Origin: Methylibium petroleiphilum PM1
Lineage (GTDB): Bacteria; Pseudomonadota; Gammaproteobacteria; Burkholderiales; Burkholderiaceae_C
Reading direction: 5' to 3'
DNA length: 64,000 nucleotides
Assembly: GCF_000015725.1 (NCBI RefSeq)
Contig: NC_008825.1
Location: 992,001-1,056,000, forward strand
Part shown: piece after piece, positions 24,627 to 33,638 of the stretch
Layout: each line of letters starts with the position of its first letter
Position numbering within the stretch: position 1 is the first letter of the stretch
The notes under the pieces: model-generated
The model's database searches: none
Told to the model about the DNA's origin: nothing
Seen by the model: only the letters and a program-made list of their open reading frames with translations
Position numbers and translations under genes: made by a program

Positions 24627-26132
24627 ATGTCCGGATCCCCTTCGAGCCGGGCGGCTGCCGCCTCGGCCTCCCCTGCTGCGCTCCAGACGCGGGTCGTCGA
24701 GGCCCTGAGTGCCGTGCTGCCGCGCCACGCCATCCTGTTCCGCAAGGAAGAGACGGGACCGTTCGAATGCGACGGTCTGACCGCCTATCGCGCGCAGCCG
24801 CTGGTCGTGGTGCTGCCCGAAACCGAGTCGCAGGTGGCCGACGTGCTGCGCACCTGCCATGCGCTGGGTGTGCCCGTGGTGTCGCGCGGGGCGGGCACCG
24901 GGCTGTCCGGCGGGGCGCTGCCGCACGAGCGCGGCGTGACGCTGTCGCTGGCGCGCCTGAACCGCATCGTGTCCGTCGATCGGATCGCCTGCACGGCCAC
25001 GGTCCAGTGCGGCGTGCGCAATGCGGCGATCAGCGAGGCCGCGGCGCCGCACGGTCTCTACTACGCGCCGGACCCCAGCAGCCAGATCGCCTGCACCATC
25101 GGCGGCAACGTGGCCGAGAACGCCGGTGGCGTGCATTGCCTCAAGTACGGGCTCACGCTGCACAACGTGCTGCGCGTGCGGGGCTATCTCGCCGACGGCG
25201 AGCCGGTCGAGTTCGGCTCCGAGGCGCTCGACGCGCCCGGCCTGGACCTGCTGTCGGCGGTGATCGGCTCCGAGGGCATGCTGGCGGTGACGCTCGAGGT
25301 CACCGTGAAGCTGGTGCCCAAGCCGCTGCTGGCGCGCGCCATCCTGGCCAGCTTCGACGACGTGCGCAAGGCCGGCAACGCGGTGGCCGCGCTGATCGGC
25401 GCCGGCATCATCCCGGCCGGCCTGGAGATGATGGACAAGCCGATGACCGCCGCCGTCGAGGACTTCGTGCACGCCGGCTACGACCTCGACGCCCACGCCA
25501 TCCTCATCTGCGAGAGCGACGGCACGCCCGAGGAGGTGGAGGAGGAGATCGCCCGCATGGTGGCGGTGATGGAAGGGGCCGGCGCGACACGCTTCGACAT
25601 CAGCACCAGCGAGGCCGAGCGCCTGAAGTTCTGGAGCGGGCGCATGAACGCGTTCCCGGCCAGCGGGCGTATCAGCCCCGACTACCTCTGCATGGACTCG
25701 ACCATCCCGCGCCGCAAGCTGGCCGAGATGCTGGGCCGCATCGGCGAGATGTCGGTGAGCTACGGCCTGCGCTGCTGCAACGTGTTCCATGCCGGCGACG
25801 GCAACCTGCACCCGATGATCCTGTTCGACGCCAACGACCCCGACCAGTTGCAGCGCGCCGAGCGCTTCGGCGCGGAGATCCTGGAGACCAGCGTCGAGAT
25901 GGGCGGCAGCATCACCGGCGAGCACGGCGTGGGCGTCGAGAAACTCAACTCGATGTGCGTGCAGTTCACGCAGGAGGAACGCGAGCAGATGCTGCGCCTG
26001 AAGGAGGCCTTCGACCCGCGCTCGCTGCTCAATCCCGGCAAGGCCATCCCGACGCTGAACCGCTGTGCCGAGTACGGCCGCATGACGGTGAGGGGCGGGC
26101 GCCTGCCGTTCGCGGACCTGCCGCGCTTCTGA
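24627..26132 (+). CDS. glcD: Glycolate/2-hydroxyacid oxidase, FAD subunit
   Basis: 501-aa FAD_binding_4 protein of the GlcD/D-lactate dehydrogenase family. The phosphate loop is VVSRGAGTGLSGGALPHERG. The cap and C-terminal FAD-oxidase domain end with GGSITGEHGVGVEKLNSM and LLNPGKAIPTL. It oxidises glycolate (or D-lactate and related 2-hydroxyacids) and passes electrons via GlcE and GlcF to the membrane. It is the first of three tightly spaced glc genes. glcG, glcB and glcC are not adjacent, so regulation differs from the E. coli glc operon. Confidence 0.9.
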   Translation: MSGSPSSRAAAASASPAALQTRVVEALSAVLPRHAILFRKEETGPFECDGLTAYRAQPLVVVLPETESQVADVLRTCHALGVPVVSRGAGTGLSGGALPHERGVTLSLARLNRIVSVDRIACTATVQCGVRNAAISEAAAPHGLYYAPDPSSQIACTIGGNVAENAGGVHCLKYGLTLHNVLRVRGYLADGEPVEFGSEALDAPGLDLLSAVIGSEGMLAVTLEVTVKLVPKPLLARAILASFDDVRKAGNAVAALIGAGIIPAGLEMMDKPMTAAVEDFVHAGYDLDAHAILICESDGTPEEVEEEIARMVAVMEGAGATRFDISTSEAERLKFWSGRMNAFPASGRISPDYLCMDSTIPRRKLAEMLGRIGEMSVSYGLRCCNVFHAGDGNLHPMILFDANDPDQLQRAERFGAEILETSVEMGGSITGEHGVGVEKLNSMCVQFTQEEREQMLRLKEAFDPRSLLNPGKAIPTLNRCAEYGRMTVRGGRLPFADLPRF

Positions 26133-26134
26133 CG

Positions 26135-27241
26135 ATGGAACCGCTCTCGCCCTCCGACGCGACCGAACTCCGCCTGGTCGAGCAGGTGCTCGAGGCTCGC
26201 AACGAAGGCCGACGCCTCGAGATCCGCGGCGGCGGCACCAAGCGCTTCTACGGCGGAGCGCCGCACGGCGACCTGCTGGACCTGCGCCCGCTGGCTGGCG
26301 TGCGGAGCTATGAGCCCACCGAGCTGGTCGTCACGGTGCGTGCCGGCGAGCCGCTCGCCAGGCTGGAGGCGCTGCTGGCCGATCGGGGCCAGCACCTGGC
26401 CTTCGAGCCGCCGCGCTTTGCGCCCGGCGGCACCGTGGGTGGCATGGTCGCCGCCGGCCTGAGCGGGCCCGGCCGGATCGCGGCGGGGGCGCTGCGCGAC
26501 CACGTGCTCGGCGTGCGTCTGCTGAACGGGCGGGGCGAATGCCTCTCCTTCGGCGGGCAGATGATCAAGAACGTCGCGGGCTACGACGTGTCGCGGCTGA
26601 TGGCCGGCTCGCTCGGTATCCTCGGCGTGCTGCTCGAGGTGTCGCTGAAGGTGCTACCCCGGCCACCGGCCTCGGTGACGATCAGTCTCGATTGCGCGAC
26701 GCAGGCCGATGCGCTGAGACGGCTCGCCGCCTGGGCCTCGCAACCGCTGTCGATCGGCGCCACGGCCTGGCACGACGGGCACCTGCGGGTCCGTCTCGAC
26801 GGTGCCGCCGCGGCGGTGCGGGCCGCCCGGGTGGCCCTGGGTGGGGACGAACTTCACGAGCGGGCTGCCGCTTCGTGGTGGACCTCGGTGCGCGACCAGC
26901 TGCATCCGTTCTTCGACCTCGATCCCTCGGCCCAGCTCCGGGGCGTGCGGCTCTGGCGCCTGTCGGTGCCGCGAGGCGTGCCGCCGCTCGAGCTGTCGGG
27001 CGAGACCTTCGTCGAATGGGGAGGCGCACTGCGCTGGCTCCGGTCGAGGGAGCCGATCGCCTGCGTGCGTCAGGCGGCTGCCCGCGTGGGCGGCCACGCC
27101 ACGCTGATGCGTGGTGACGGCCGGGAAGCCGGCCCGTTCTCACCGCTCTCGCCGGCGCTGCTGCAGCTGCACCATCGGCTCAAGCAGGCCTTCGATCCGG
27201 AGCGGCTGTTCAACCCGGGCCGGCTCCACGAAGGCCTCTGA
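26135..27241 (+). CDS. glcE: Glycolate oxidase, FAD-binding subunit
   Basis: 368-aa second flavoprotein subunit, starting 2 nt after the glcD stop. The FAD_binding_4 region shows LEIRGGGTKRFYGG and TVRAGEPLARLEALLADRGQ, then FAPGGTVGGMVAAGLSGPGR, which are diagnostic for GlcE. The C-terminus ends LFNPGRLHEGL. GlcE has no independent activity and is required for the GlcDEF complex at the cytoplasmic membrane. Confidence 0.9.
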   Translation: MEPLSPSDATELRLVEQVLEARNEGRRLEIRGGGTKRFYGGAPHGDLLDLRPLAGVRSYEPTELVVTVRAGEPLARLEALLADRGQHLAFEPPRFAPGGTVGGMVAAGLSGPGRIAAGALRDHVLGVRLLNGRGECLSFGGQMIKNVAGYDVSRLMAGSLGILGVLLEVSLKVLPRPPASVTISLDCATQADALRRLAAWASQPLSIGATAWHDGHLRVRLDGAAAAVRAARVALGGDELHERAAASWWTSVRDQLHPFFDLDPSAQLRGVRLWRLSVPRGVPPLELSGETFVEWGGALRWLRSREPIACVRQAAARVGGHATLMRGDGREAGPFSPLSPALLQLHHRLKQAFDPERLFNPGRLHEGL

Positions 27242-27248
27242 GACCGTC

Positions 27249-28484
27249 ATGCAAATCCAGTTGAGTCCCGAGTTCCACGGCGATCGCGAAGCCGCCGAAG
27301 CCGAAGCCATCCTGCGCAGCTGCGTGCACTGCGGGTTCTGCACGGCCACCTGTCCCACCTACCAGCTCGAGGGCAACGAACTCGACGGCCCGCGCGGGCG
27401 CATCTACCTGATCAAGCAGGTGTTCGAGGGCGGCGAGGCCAGCCGCAGCACGCAGCGTCACCTGGACCGCTGCCTGACCTGCCGCAACTGCGAGACCACC
27501 TGCCCGAGCGGTGTGCACTACGGTCGGCTGGTCGACATCGGTCGCCAGGTCGTCGACGCCCGGGTGCAGCGGCCGGTGGCCGAGCGCGCGGTCCGCTGGG
27601 TGCTGAAGGAAGGCCTGACGTCGCCGCTGGTCGGTCCGGCCGTGCGCCTGGGGCAGCTGCTGCGGCCGGCGCTGCCCGGGGTGCTGAAGAAGAAGCTGCC
27701 GCGGCGCGCGGGCGCGCGAGCGTCGGACTGGCCTCGCACCGAGCACCCGCGCAAGGTGATGCTGCTGCAGGGCTGTGTGCAGCCGGCGATGCTGCCGAAC
27801 ATCAACGCCGCGACGGCGCGCGTGCTCGATGCCGCCGGGATCCAGACCCTGGTCGCCGCGGAGGGCGGCTGTTGCGGGGCCTTGCGCACCCATCTGAGCG
27901 ACGCCGAGGGCGGGCTGGCGGACATGCGTCGCAACATCGACGCATGGTGGCCTGCCGTCGAATCCGGCGACGTGGAATGCATCCTCGTCAATGCCTCGGG
28001 CTGCGGCGCGGTGGTCAAGGAGTACGGCGAGGCCCTCGCGCACGAACCGGCCTATGCCGAACGAGCCGCCCGCATCAGCGCCCTGGCCAGGGACCTGAGC
28101 GAACTGCTGCCCGACCTGCTGCCGGCCCTGCGGGCCAGGATGCGGCCGCAGGGGGCCGAGCGCCGGGTGTCGGTGCACACGCCGTGCACGCTGCAACATG
28201 CGCAGCGACTGCGCGGCGGTGTCGAGGCCGCACTCGCGGCGCTCGGCTTCGACGTGACGGCTTCGGCCGGCGATGGACACCTGTGCTGCGGCTCGGCCGG
28301 TGCCTACAGCGTGCTGCAGCCGGGCATCGCGACGGCGCTGCGCGATCGCAAGCTGTCGAGCCTGAACACGCACGAGCCGGACGTGATCGTCTCGGCCAAC
28401 GTCGGGTGCATCCTGCACCTGCAGTCCGGGACGGCCGTGCCGGTGCAGCATTGGGTGGAGATGGTGGATCAGGCCCTCGCCTGA
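27249..28484 (+). CDS. glcF: Glycolate oxidase, iron-sulfur subunit
   Basis: 411-aa protein with two 4Fe-4S motifs (CVHCGFCTATCP and CLTCRNCETTCP) in the first 90 residues. Two CCG domains follow (EGGCCGALRTHL and GHLCCGSAGAYS). It takes electrons from the GlcD/E flavins toward quinone. The start MQIQLSP is 7 nt after glcE. Its 3' end overlaps the convergent regulator gene by 16 nt, which would couple termination of the two transcripts. Confidence 0.9.
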   Translation: MQIQLSPEFHGDREAAEAEAILRSCVHCGFCTATCPTYQLEGNELDGPRGRIYLIKQVFEGGEASRSTQRHLDRCLTCRNCETTCPSGVHYGRLVDIGRQVVDARVQRPVAERAVRWVLKEGLTSPLVGPAVRLGQLLRPALPGVLKKKLPRRAGARASDWPRTEHPRKVMLLQGCVQPAMLPNINAATARVLDAAGIQTLVAAEGGCCGALRTHLSDAEGGLADMRRNIDAWWPAVESGDVECILVNASGCGAVVKEYGEALAHEPAYAERAARISALARDLSELLPDLLPALRARMRPQGAERRVSVHTPCTLQHAQRLRGGVEAALAALGFDVTASAGDGHLCCGSAGAYSVLQPGIATALRDRKLSSLNTHEPDVIVSANVGCILHLQSGTAVPVQHWVEMVDQALA

Positions 28485-30340
28485 GTCGTCACGTTCTTCC
28501 TGCGCATGCGATAGACCACCTGCGTCCGCGCCATGCCGATCAGCCGTGCCGCGGCGGCCATGTTGCCGTTGCAGCGTTGCACCGCTTCCTCGACGAGCTG
28601 GGTCTCCAGTTCTTCGAGCCAGGTGTCGGACGCCTGAGGGCTCCGCACCGCGCTGCGCAGGCGGAGCACCCGGTCGAGCAGCGTCTCGTCGCCCGAGGGC
28701 TCCGGATGCGGCGCGGAGGGCGCCGACCCCTCGGTGTCGGCCAATCGGCCTTGATCGCCGACGGCGAAGGTCGACTTCGCGTTGAACAGCTCGTCGCGGA
28801 ACAGGTGCACGGTATCGATCTGCGGCTCGTCGCTGGCGGCAATCACGGCCCGCTCGATCATGTTCTGCAGTTCGCGCACGTTGCCGGGGAAGGTGTAGGT
28901 CAGCATCGCGCGCATCGCGCGCTGCGTGAAGCCGTGGATCTGCCGGCCGTAGCGGGCACCGTAGAGCTTGAGGAAGTGCGTCATCAGCAGAGGCACGTCC
29001 TCGCTGCGGGCCCGCAGCGGCGGCAGGTGGATCGGGTAGACGTTGAGCCTGAAGAACAGGTCTTCGCGGAAGCGCCCCTGCCGGACTTCCTCGCGCAGGT
29101 CGACGTTGCACGCGGCCACCACGCGCAGGTCGAGCCGGATCGGGCGGGTGCCACCGACCCGCTCGACCTCGCTCTCCTGCAGCGCGCGCAGCAGCTTGCT
29201 CTGCGCGACCAGGCTCAGCGACGAGATCTCGTCGAGGAACAGCGTGCCCCGGTGCGAGCGCTCGAAGCGGCCCGGCCGTGACGCGTGGGCGCCGGTGTAG
29301 GCGCCGCGCTCGACGCCGAACAGCTCGGCCTCGACAAGGTTCTCCGGGATCGCCGCGCAGTTGACCGACACGAAGGGCCCGTCGCGTCGCTCGCTGATCT
29401 CGTGCAGCATCTTGGCGAACAGCTCCTTGCCGACCCCGGACTCGCCGAAGAACAGGACCGTCGCGGTGGTGGTGGCCACCTTGCGCAGCGAGTGGCAGGC
29501 GGCATTGAAGCTCGACGAGACGCCCACCATGCGCGGCGCCGCATCCGCCGCGGCGTCGTGCACGCCGAGGCGCGGACCGTCGCGCGGCGTCGGTTCCGGA
29601 CCCGGGCGCTCGCCGACGAAGCCCTCGGCCTGCATGTAGCGCAGGTCTTCCTCCACGTTGTCCCAGTCGCGGGCGGCCTTGCCGATCACGCGGCAGACCG
29701 AGGCACCGGTCGAGCGGCACTCGAGCTCGCGGAAGATGATCGACGTGCCAAGCAGCGTGGAGACGTAGCCGTTGGCGTAGCCGATCGGCAGCCAGCAGCC
29801 CGCGTCGGTGCCGACGCCGAAGGCGTTGATGTGTTCGTCGTCCTCCAGCGAGTGATGCCAGAAGAACTCGCCGCTGAAGGCGATGCGCTCGGGGTCGTAG
29901 TCGAAGTGCACCGCCTCGACACGGGCGAGGCCCTGCAGGCCGAACAGGCGCGTGCCGGCCAGCAGCTTGCCGACCGGGTCTTCCTTGGGCCAGTGCGAGG
30001 CCACGAAGCGCGCGTCGCGCATGCCGGCGATGTAGCCGCTGCGGGTGAGGATGCCGCGCGCCCGCTCCACACCGACGCCCTGGATCAGTTCGCTGCGCAG
30101 CGAGCCGAGCGTCTGGTGGTTCAGCATCACCATGCGCTCGTCGTCGAGCCAGATGCGCCCGGTGTCCGGGTCGAAGGTCAGCCACTCCGCCAACTCGCGG
30201 TGCGTGGGCCGGAGCTCCGTGGCCGACGGGTCGCTGCGACTGGCCAGGTAATGCGCGTGGAGAAAGTCGGCGGCGTTCGGTGCAGGTGAAGCGTTCATCG
30301 ACGTGATCCCGTGCGCATGCGAATGGAGAGGATTGCTCAT
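28469..30340 (-). CDS. Sigma-54-dependent activator with XylR_N/V4R sensor
   Basis: 623-aa enhancer-binding protein (start MSNPLHSHAHG, chosen for GAGG 5 nt upstream; the frame is open to a GTG at 30403). The N-terminal XylR_N region (AEWLTFDPDTGRIWLDDERM) is followed by a V4R small-molecule domain (GVGTDAGCWLPIGYANGY, and CRSTGASVCRVIGKA with its two Cys). The AAA+ domain has Walker A GESGVGKE and Walker B GTLFLDEI. The sigma-54 loop reads GAYTGA rather than GAFTGA. The C-terminal Fis HTH is AAARLIGMARTQVVYRMRR. V4R regulators bind aromatic or other hydrophobic effectors directly. It is divergent from the Rieske gene and probably activates the promoters at 30544 and 31826. Confidence 0.88.
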   Translation of the reverse strand: MSNPLHSHAHGITSMNASPAPNAADFLHAHYLASRSDPSATELRPTHRELAEWLTFDPDTGRIWLDDERMVMLNHQTLGSLRSELIQGVGVERARGILTRSGYIAGMRDARFVASHWPKEDPVGKLLAGTRLFGLQGLARVEAVHFDYDPERIAFSGEFFWHHSLEDDEHINAFGVGTDAGCWLPIGYANGYVSTLLGTSIIFRELECRSTGASVCRVIGKAARDWDNVEEDLRYMQAEGFVGERPGPEPTPRDGPRLGVHDAAADAAPRMVGVSSSFNAACHSLRKVATTTATVLFFGESGVGKELFAKMLHEISERRDGPFVSVNCAAIPENLVEAELFGVERGAYTGAHASRPGRFERSHRGTLFLDEISSLSLVAQSKLLRALQESEVERVGGTRPIRLDLRVVAACNVDLREEVRQGRFREDLFFRLNVYPIHLPPLRARSEDVPLLMTHFLKLYGARYGRQIHGFTQRAMRAMLTYTFPGNVRELQNMIERAVIAASDEPQIDTVHLFRDELFNAKSTFAVGDQGRLADTEGSAPSAPHPEPSGDETLLDRVLRLRSAVRSPQASDTWLEELETQLVEEAVQRCNGNMAAAARLIGMARTQVVYRMRRKNVTTQARA

Positions 30341-30417
30341 CGAGTCCTCGGTGAGTGAGGAATTTTGTTCGCTCGCGACGCGAGGCCGGGCAGCGCTTTC
30401 CACTATGGAGCAGCTGT

Positions 30418-30513
30418 TGCGATGCAGCAGCCATCGCCCCGACCGAGCCCTTTCGCAGCTACCTCTCTCCCATGGAGGTGCGCACCGCCGGCGGTGACGC
30501 TGCGGTGCAGCAG
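30418..30513 (+). promoter_or_regulatory. Repeated candidate activator sites upstream of the Rieske oxygenase
   Basis: TGCGATGCAGCAG at 30418-30430 and TGCGGTGCAGCAG at 30501-30513 differ by one base. The first lies within an imperfect inverted repeat (30413-30431, arms GCTGTTGC and GCAGCAGC). They lie about 30-125 nt upstream of the sigma-54 promoter and could be the UAS pair for the divergent V4R activator. Confidence 0.4.
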
Positions 30514-30543
30514 TCGACGCCTTGCACGACGCACGGCGTCCGA

Positions 30544-30559
30544 TGGCCTATGGCTTGCG
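30544..30559 (+). promoter_or_regulatory. Sigma-54 promoter of the Rieske oxygenase gene
   Basis: TGGCCT-ATGGC-TTGCG has the invariant GG/GC pair 10 nt apart and a perfect -12 element. The start site would be about 30571, giving a leader of some 45 nt before the ATG at 30615. Confidence 0.65.
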
Positions 30560-30614
30560 GTGTGCCGCCGCGGAGGCCAGCGGGCCGCCGATCACCAGCC
30601 AACGAGGAGATGCG

Positions 30615-31667
30615 ATGTTTGTGAAGAACGCGTGGTACTGCGCGGGGTGGGACAAGGACCTGAGCCTGGGCCGTGACGGCCTGCTGGCGCGGCGCATCGC
30701 CGGCGAGTCGCTGGTGCTCTACCGTCGACCCGATGCCGCGGTGGTGGCGATGGAGGACCGCTGCTGCCACCGGCACGCACCGCTGTCGCTGGGGCGCAAG
30801 GAGGGCGACTCGATCCGCTGCATGTACCACGGCATGAAGTTCGGGCCCGACGGCCGCTGCACCGAGATCCCGGGCATGAGCCGGATCCCCGAGAAGGCCT
30901 GCGTGCGCACCTACCCGGTCGTCGAGCGCGACAACTGGATCTGGGTCTGGATGGGCGAGCCCGCGAAGGCCGACCCGGCGTTGATCTGCGAGGCCATCGG
31001 TCCTGGCGACCCGGCCTGGAACCTGCGGCTCGGCTATGTGCGCGTCGACACCAACTACCGGCAGGAGATCGCGAACCTGGCCGACCTGAGCCACGTGGCC
31101 TGGGTGCACAGCCAGACGCTGGGCGGATCGGATGCCTGGTCGAACATCAAGCCGCGCCATGAGCTGACCGAGCGCGGCATCGACACCCGCTACTGCGTGC
31201 GCCGCACGCCGCCCCCCAGTTTCGCCAGGCACCTGTTCCCGGAGGGCGCGCTGTTCGACATCCAGGTCCATGTGCGCATGAGCGTGCCATGCAACTTCAT
31301 CCTGCATTTCTCGGTGCACGAGGTGGGCAGCGCGACCGAGGGGCCGACCAACGGACGCCTGGTGCTCGACACCTTCTCCAGCCAGGCCGTGACGCCGCGC
31401 GACGCGCACTCCTGCGACTACTACTACTCCTGGGGCTGCAGCCGCGCCACCGACATGCCGGGCCTCACCGACCTGATGCACGAGGCCAACAACGACGCCT
31501 TCCTCGAGGACAAGGCGATGCTCGAAGGGCAGTACCAGCGGATGCGCGAGCGCCCCGACGCGCCCAGCGTGGACATCGTCCACGACGCGGGGCCCGGCAA
31601 GTTGCTGTGGGTGCTGGACCGCCTGCTGAAGGCGGAGGCGCGCGCGATCGAGATCGTTCCGGCCTGA
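30615..31667 (+). CDS. Rieske-type mononuclear iron oxygenase, VanA-like alpha subunit
   Basis: 350-aa oxygenase. The Rieske cluster ligands are in CCHRHAPLS and RCMYHGMKF (CxH ... CxxH). The mononuclear iron triad begins with DLSHVAWVH (HxxxxH), and an acidic third ligand is expected near NNDAFLEDK. The size and arrangement match the single-subunit Rieske oxygenases such as vanillate demethylase and phenoxybenzoate dioxygenase, which work with a separate reductase. No reductase gene is adjacent. The start follows GAGGAGATG. It lies divergent from the V4R activator and precedes envelope module 2, suggesting a lipophilic aromatic or terpenoid-like substrate; that is inference. Confidence 0.85.
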   Translation: MFVKNAWYCAGWDKDLSLGRDGLLARRIAGESLVLYRRPDAAVVAMEDRCCHRHAPLSLGRKEGDSIRCMYHGMKFGPDGRCTEIPGMSRIPEKACVRTYPVVERDNWIWVWMGEPAKADPALICEAIGPGDPAWNLRLGYVRVDTNYRQEIANLADLSHVAWVHSQTLGGSDAWSNIKPRHELTERGIDTRYCVRRTPPPSFARHLFPEGALFDIQVHVRMSVPCNFILHFSVHEVGSATEGPTNGRLVLDTFSSQAVTPRDAHSCDYYYSWGCSRATDMPGLTDLMHEANNDAFLEDKAMLEGQYQRMRERPDAPSVDIVHDAGPGKLLWVLDRLLKAEARAIEIVPA

Positions 31668-31688
31668 CCGGACGCAAGGCGATGCGCT

Positions 31689-31740
31689 GCTTCGGTAAAT
31701 GCGGAGATCGACCCCGCGGCGTTTCGACAAATGCCGAAGC
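31689..31740 (+). promoter_or_regulatory. Widely spaced inverted repeat upstream of module 2
   Basis: GCTTCGG (31689-31695) and CCGAAGC (31734-31740) form a perfect 7-nt inverted repeat about 90-135 nt upstream of the sigma-54 promoter at 31826, a suitable position for an enhancer site. A second 10-nt palindrome CAAGCGCTTG lies at 31800-31809. They could be binding sites of the V4R activator, IHF or another protein. Confidence 0.35.
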
Positions 31741-31825
31741 GGACGAGGTCCGCGGAGGGCGCGGGTTTTCACTGAAACGCGGCAGAAGTTCTTTGAAATC
31801 AAGCGCTTGCGATCGCCCTGCGGCA

Positions 31826-31841
31826 TGGCATCGCGTTTGCA
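31826..31841 (+). promoter_or_regulatory. Sigma-54 promoter of envelope module 2
   Basis: TGGCAT-CGCGT-TTGCA is nearly perfect against TGGCAC-N5-TTGCA. The transcription start would be near 31853, giving a leader of about 65 nt before the DUF1302 gene at 31918. This shows the envelope module is switched on together with the sigma-54-controlled oxygenase. Confidence 0.8.
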
Positions 31842-31917
31842 ATCCCGGCCTCCACGCACCGGACGAAGTGCGGCGGTGATGCGTCAGTCAACAACACCCA
31901 TCGACAACGGAGACAAG

Positions 31918-33627
31918 ATGAGAAAGATATCGACATCGGCCTTTGGGCGGTCGTGTGCGGCGTCTCGTGCGCTGGGCACGCGCTGCGTGGCGGCGGCGGC
32001 GCTCGCCCTGCCGTTTGGCCTGCCCGGGGGCGCGGCACACGCCTTCGAGATCCGGACCGACAACCCGGACCTCAAGCTCCGCTGGGACAACACCTTCAAG
32101 TACAGCAACGCGTTTCGCGTGAAGAGCCAGTCCGAGCGGCTGCTCCAGGACGTCAACCTCGACGACGGCGACCGCAACTTCGACAAGGGCCTGATCTCGA
32201 ACCGCATCGACCTGCTGTCCGAGGTCGATGTGGGCTGGAAGAGCCTGGGCTTCCGTGCCAGCGGTGCGGCCTGGTACGACACGGTCTACAACCGCCGCAA
32301 CGACCACGACTCACCGGCCTCGGCCAACTCCACCAGCGTCGGCCCCGACCGCTTCACCGACGCCACGCGCAAGCTGCACGGGCGCAAGGCCGAGGTGCTC
32401 GACTTCTTCGCGTTCGGCAAGACCGATCTCGGCTCGATGCCGCTGACGGTGCGGCTCGGTCGCCACACGCTGATCTACGGCGAGAGCCTGTTCTTCGGCT
32501 CGAACGGCATCGCGGCCGCGCAGGGGCCGGTCGACCTGGTGAAGCTGCTCACCGTGCCGAGTTCGCAGTTCAAGGAGATCCTGCGGCCGGTGGAGCAGAT
32601 CTCCAGCGTGCTCCAGATCAATTCGCAGATGACGCTGGGCGCGTACTACCAGTTCAAGTTCCGCGAGAGCATCATCCCGGCCGCCGGCAGCTACCTCAGC
32701 GCCTTCGACTTCGTCGGCGACGGCGCCGAGCGCTTCATCGTCGGCGCCCCCATCACCCCTGGCGGCGGCGCGGCGGCATTCTGGCGCGGCGCCGACATCG
32801 AGGCCAGGAACTCGGGGCAGGGCGGCCTGCAGTTCCGCTGGGCCCCGACCGGGAGCGAATGGGAGTTCGGCGTCTACGCGGCGCGCTACCACGACAAGGG
32901 TGCCGCGCTGTATCTCACGCCGTCGGCCGCGCCCGACGTGGTGAGCGGCCGGGTCGGCGCGATCCAGCAGGTCTACCACGAGGGCATCAAGACCTACGGC
33001 GCCAGCGCGACCACCTCGATCGGCCAGCTCAACCTGGCCTTCGAGGGCTCGATCCGCCGCAACGCCTCGCTGGTGAGCGACCCGCAGGTGGTGCTGCCGG
33101 GCGTGCTCGCCGACAACGACGCCCATCCGCTCTACGCCGTCGGCAACACGGCGCATGCGCAGGTGTCGGGCATCTACGTGCTGTCGGAGACGCGGCTGTG
33201 GGATGCCGGCGCCTTCCTCGGCGAGGTGGCGTGGAACCGCCGGCTGAGCATCGACAAGAACCCGGGGGCGCTCGATCCCAACACCACGCGCGATGCCGCG
33301 GCGCTGCGCTTCATCTTCGAGCCTTCGTACTTCCAGGTGGTCGACGGCGTCGACCTCTCGCTGCCGATCGGCGTGGGCTACAACTTCTACGGCCGCTCGT
33401 CGTCGATCTTCAACTTCAACGGCGGCAGCTCCAAGGGCGGTGACTTCTCGATCGGCGTGAAGGCGACCTACCGCACGGTCTGGCAGGCCGGACTCACCTA
33501 CACCGGCTTCTATGGCGGCGAGGACACCTTCCTCACGCCGGCCAACTCGCCCACGCCGGTGCTCTCCTACAAGCAGTTCTACAAGGACCGCAACTTCATT
33601 TCCTTCTCGCTGCAGCGTGCCCTTTGA
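31918..33627 (+). CDS. DUF1302 outer-membrane protein, module 2
   Basis: 569-aa paralogue of the module 1 barrel at 3339-4925. It has a long signal peptide (ending AHA near residue 41), mature start FEIRTDNPDLKLRWDNTFKY, and repeated amphipathic strands. The tract VRLGRHTLIYGESLFFGSNG corresponds to KFGKQQLVWGESDFFHAMDL in the other copy. It is the first gene after the sigma-54 promoter at 31826. The stop overlaps an upstream ATG of the DUF1329 gene. The expected role is outer-membrane passage of the hydrophobic substrate or product of the Rieske pathway. Confidence 0.8.
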   Translation: MRKISTSAFGRSCAASRALGTRCVAAAALALPFGLPGGAAHAFEIRTDNPDLKLRWDNTFKYSNAFRVKSQSERLLQDVNLDDGDRNFDKGLISNRIDLLSEVDVGWKSLGFRASGAAWYDTVYNRRNDHDSPASANSTSVGPDRFTDATRKLHGRKAEVLDFFAFGKTDLGSMPLTVRLGRHTLIYGESLFFGSNGIAAAQGPVDLVKLLTVPSSQFKEILRPVEQISSVLQINSQMTLGAYYQFKFRESIIPAAGSYLSAFDFVGDGAERFIVGAPITPGGGAAAFWRGADIEARNSGQGGLQFRWAPTGSEWEFGVYAARYHDKGAALYLTPSAAPDVVSGRVGAIQQVYHEGIKTYGASATTSIGQLNLAFEGSIRRNASLVSDPQVVLPGVLADNDAHPLYAVGNTAHAQVSGIYVLSETRLWDAGAFLGEVAWNRRLSIDKNPGALDPNTTRDAAALRFIFEPSYFQVVDGVDLSLPIGVGYNFYGRSSSIFNFNGGSSKGGDFSIGVKATYRTVWQAGLTYTGFYGGEDTFLTPANSPTPVLSYKQFYKDRNFISFSLQRAL

Positions 33628-33638
33628 TGGAGACCGGC

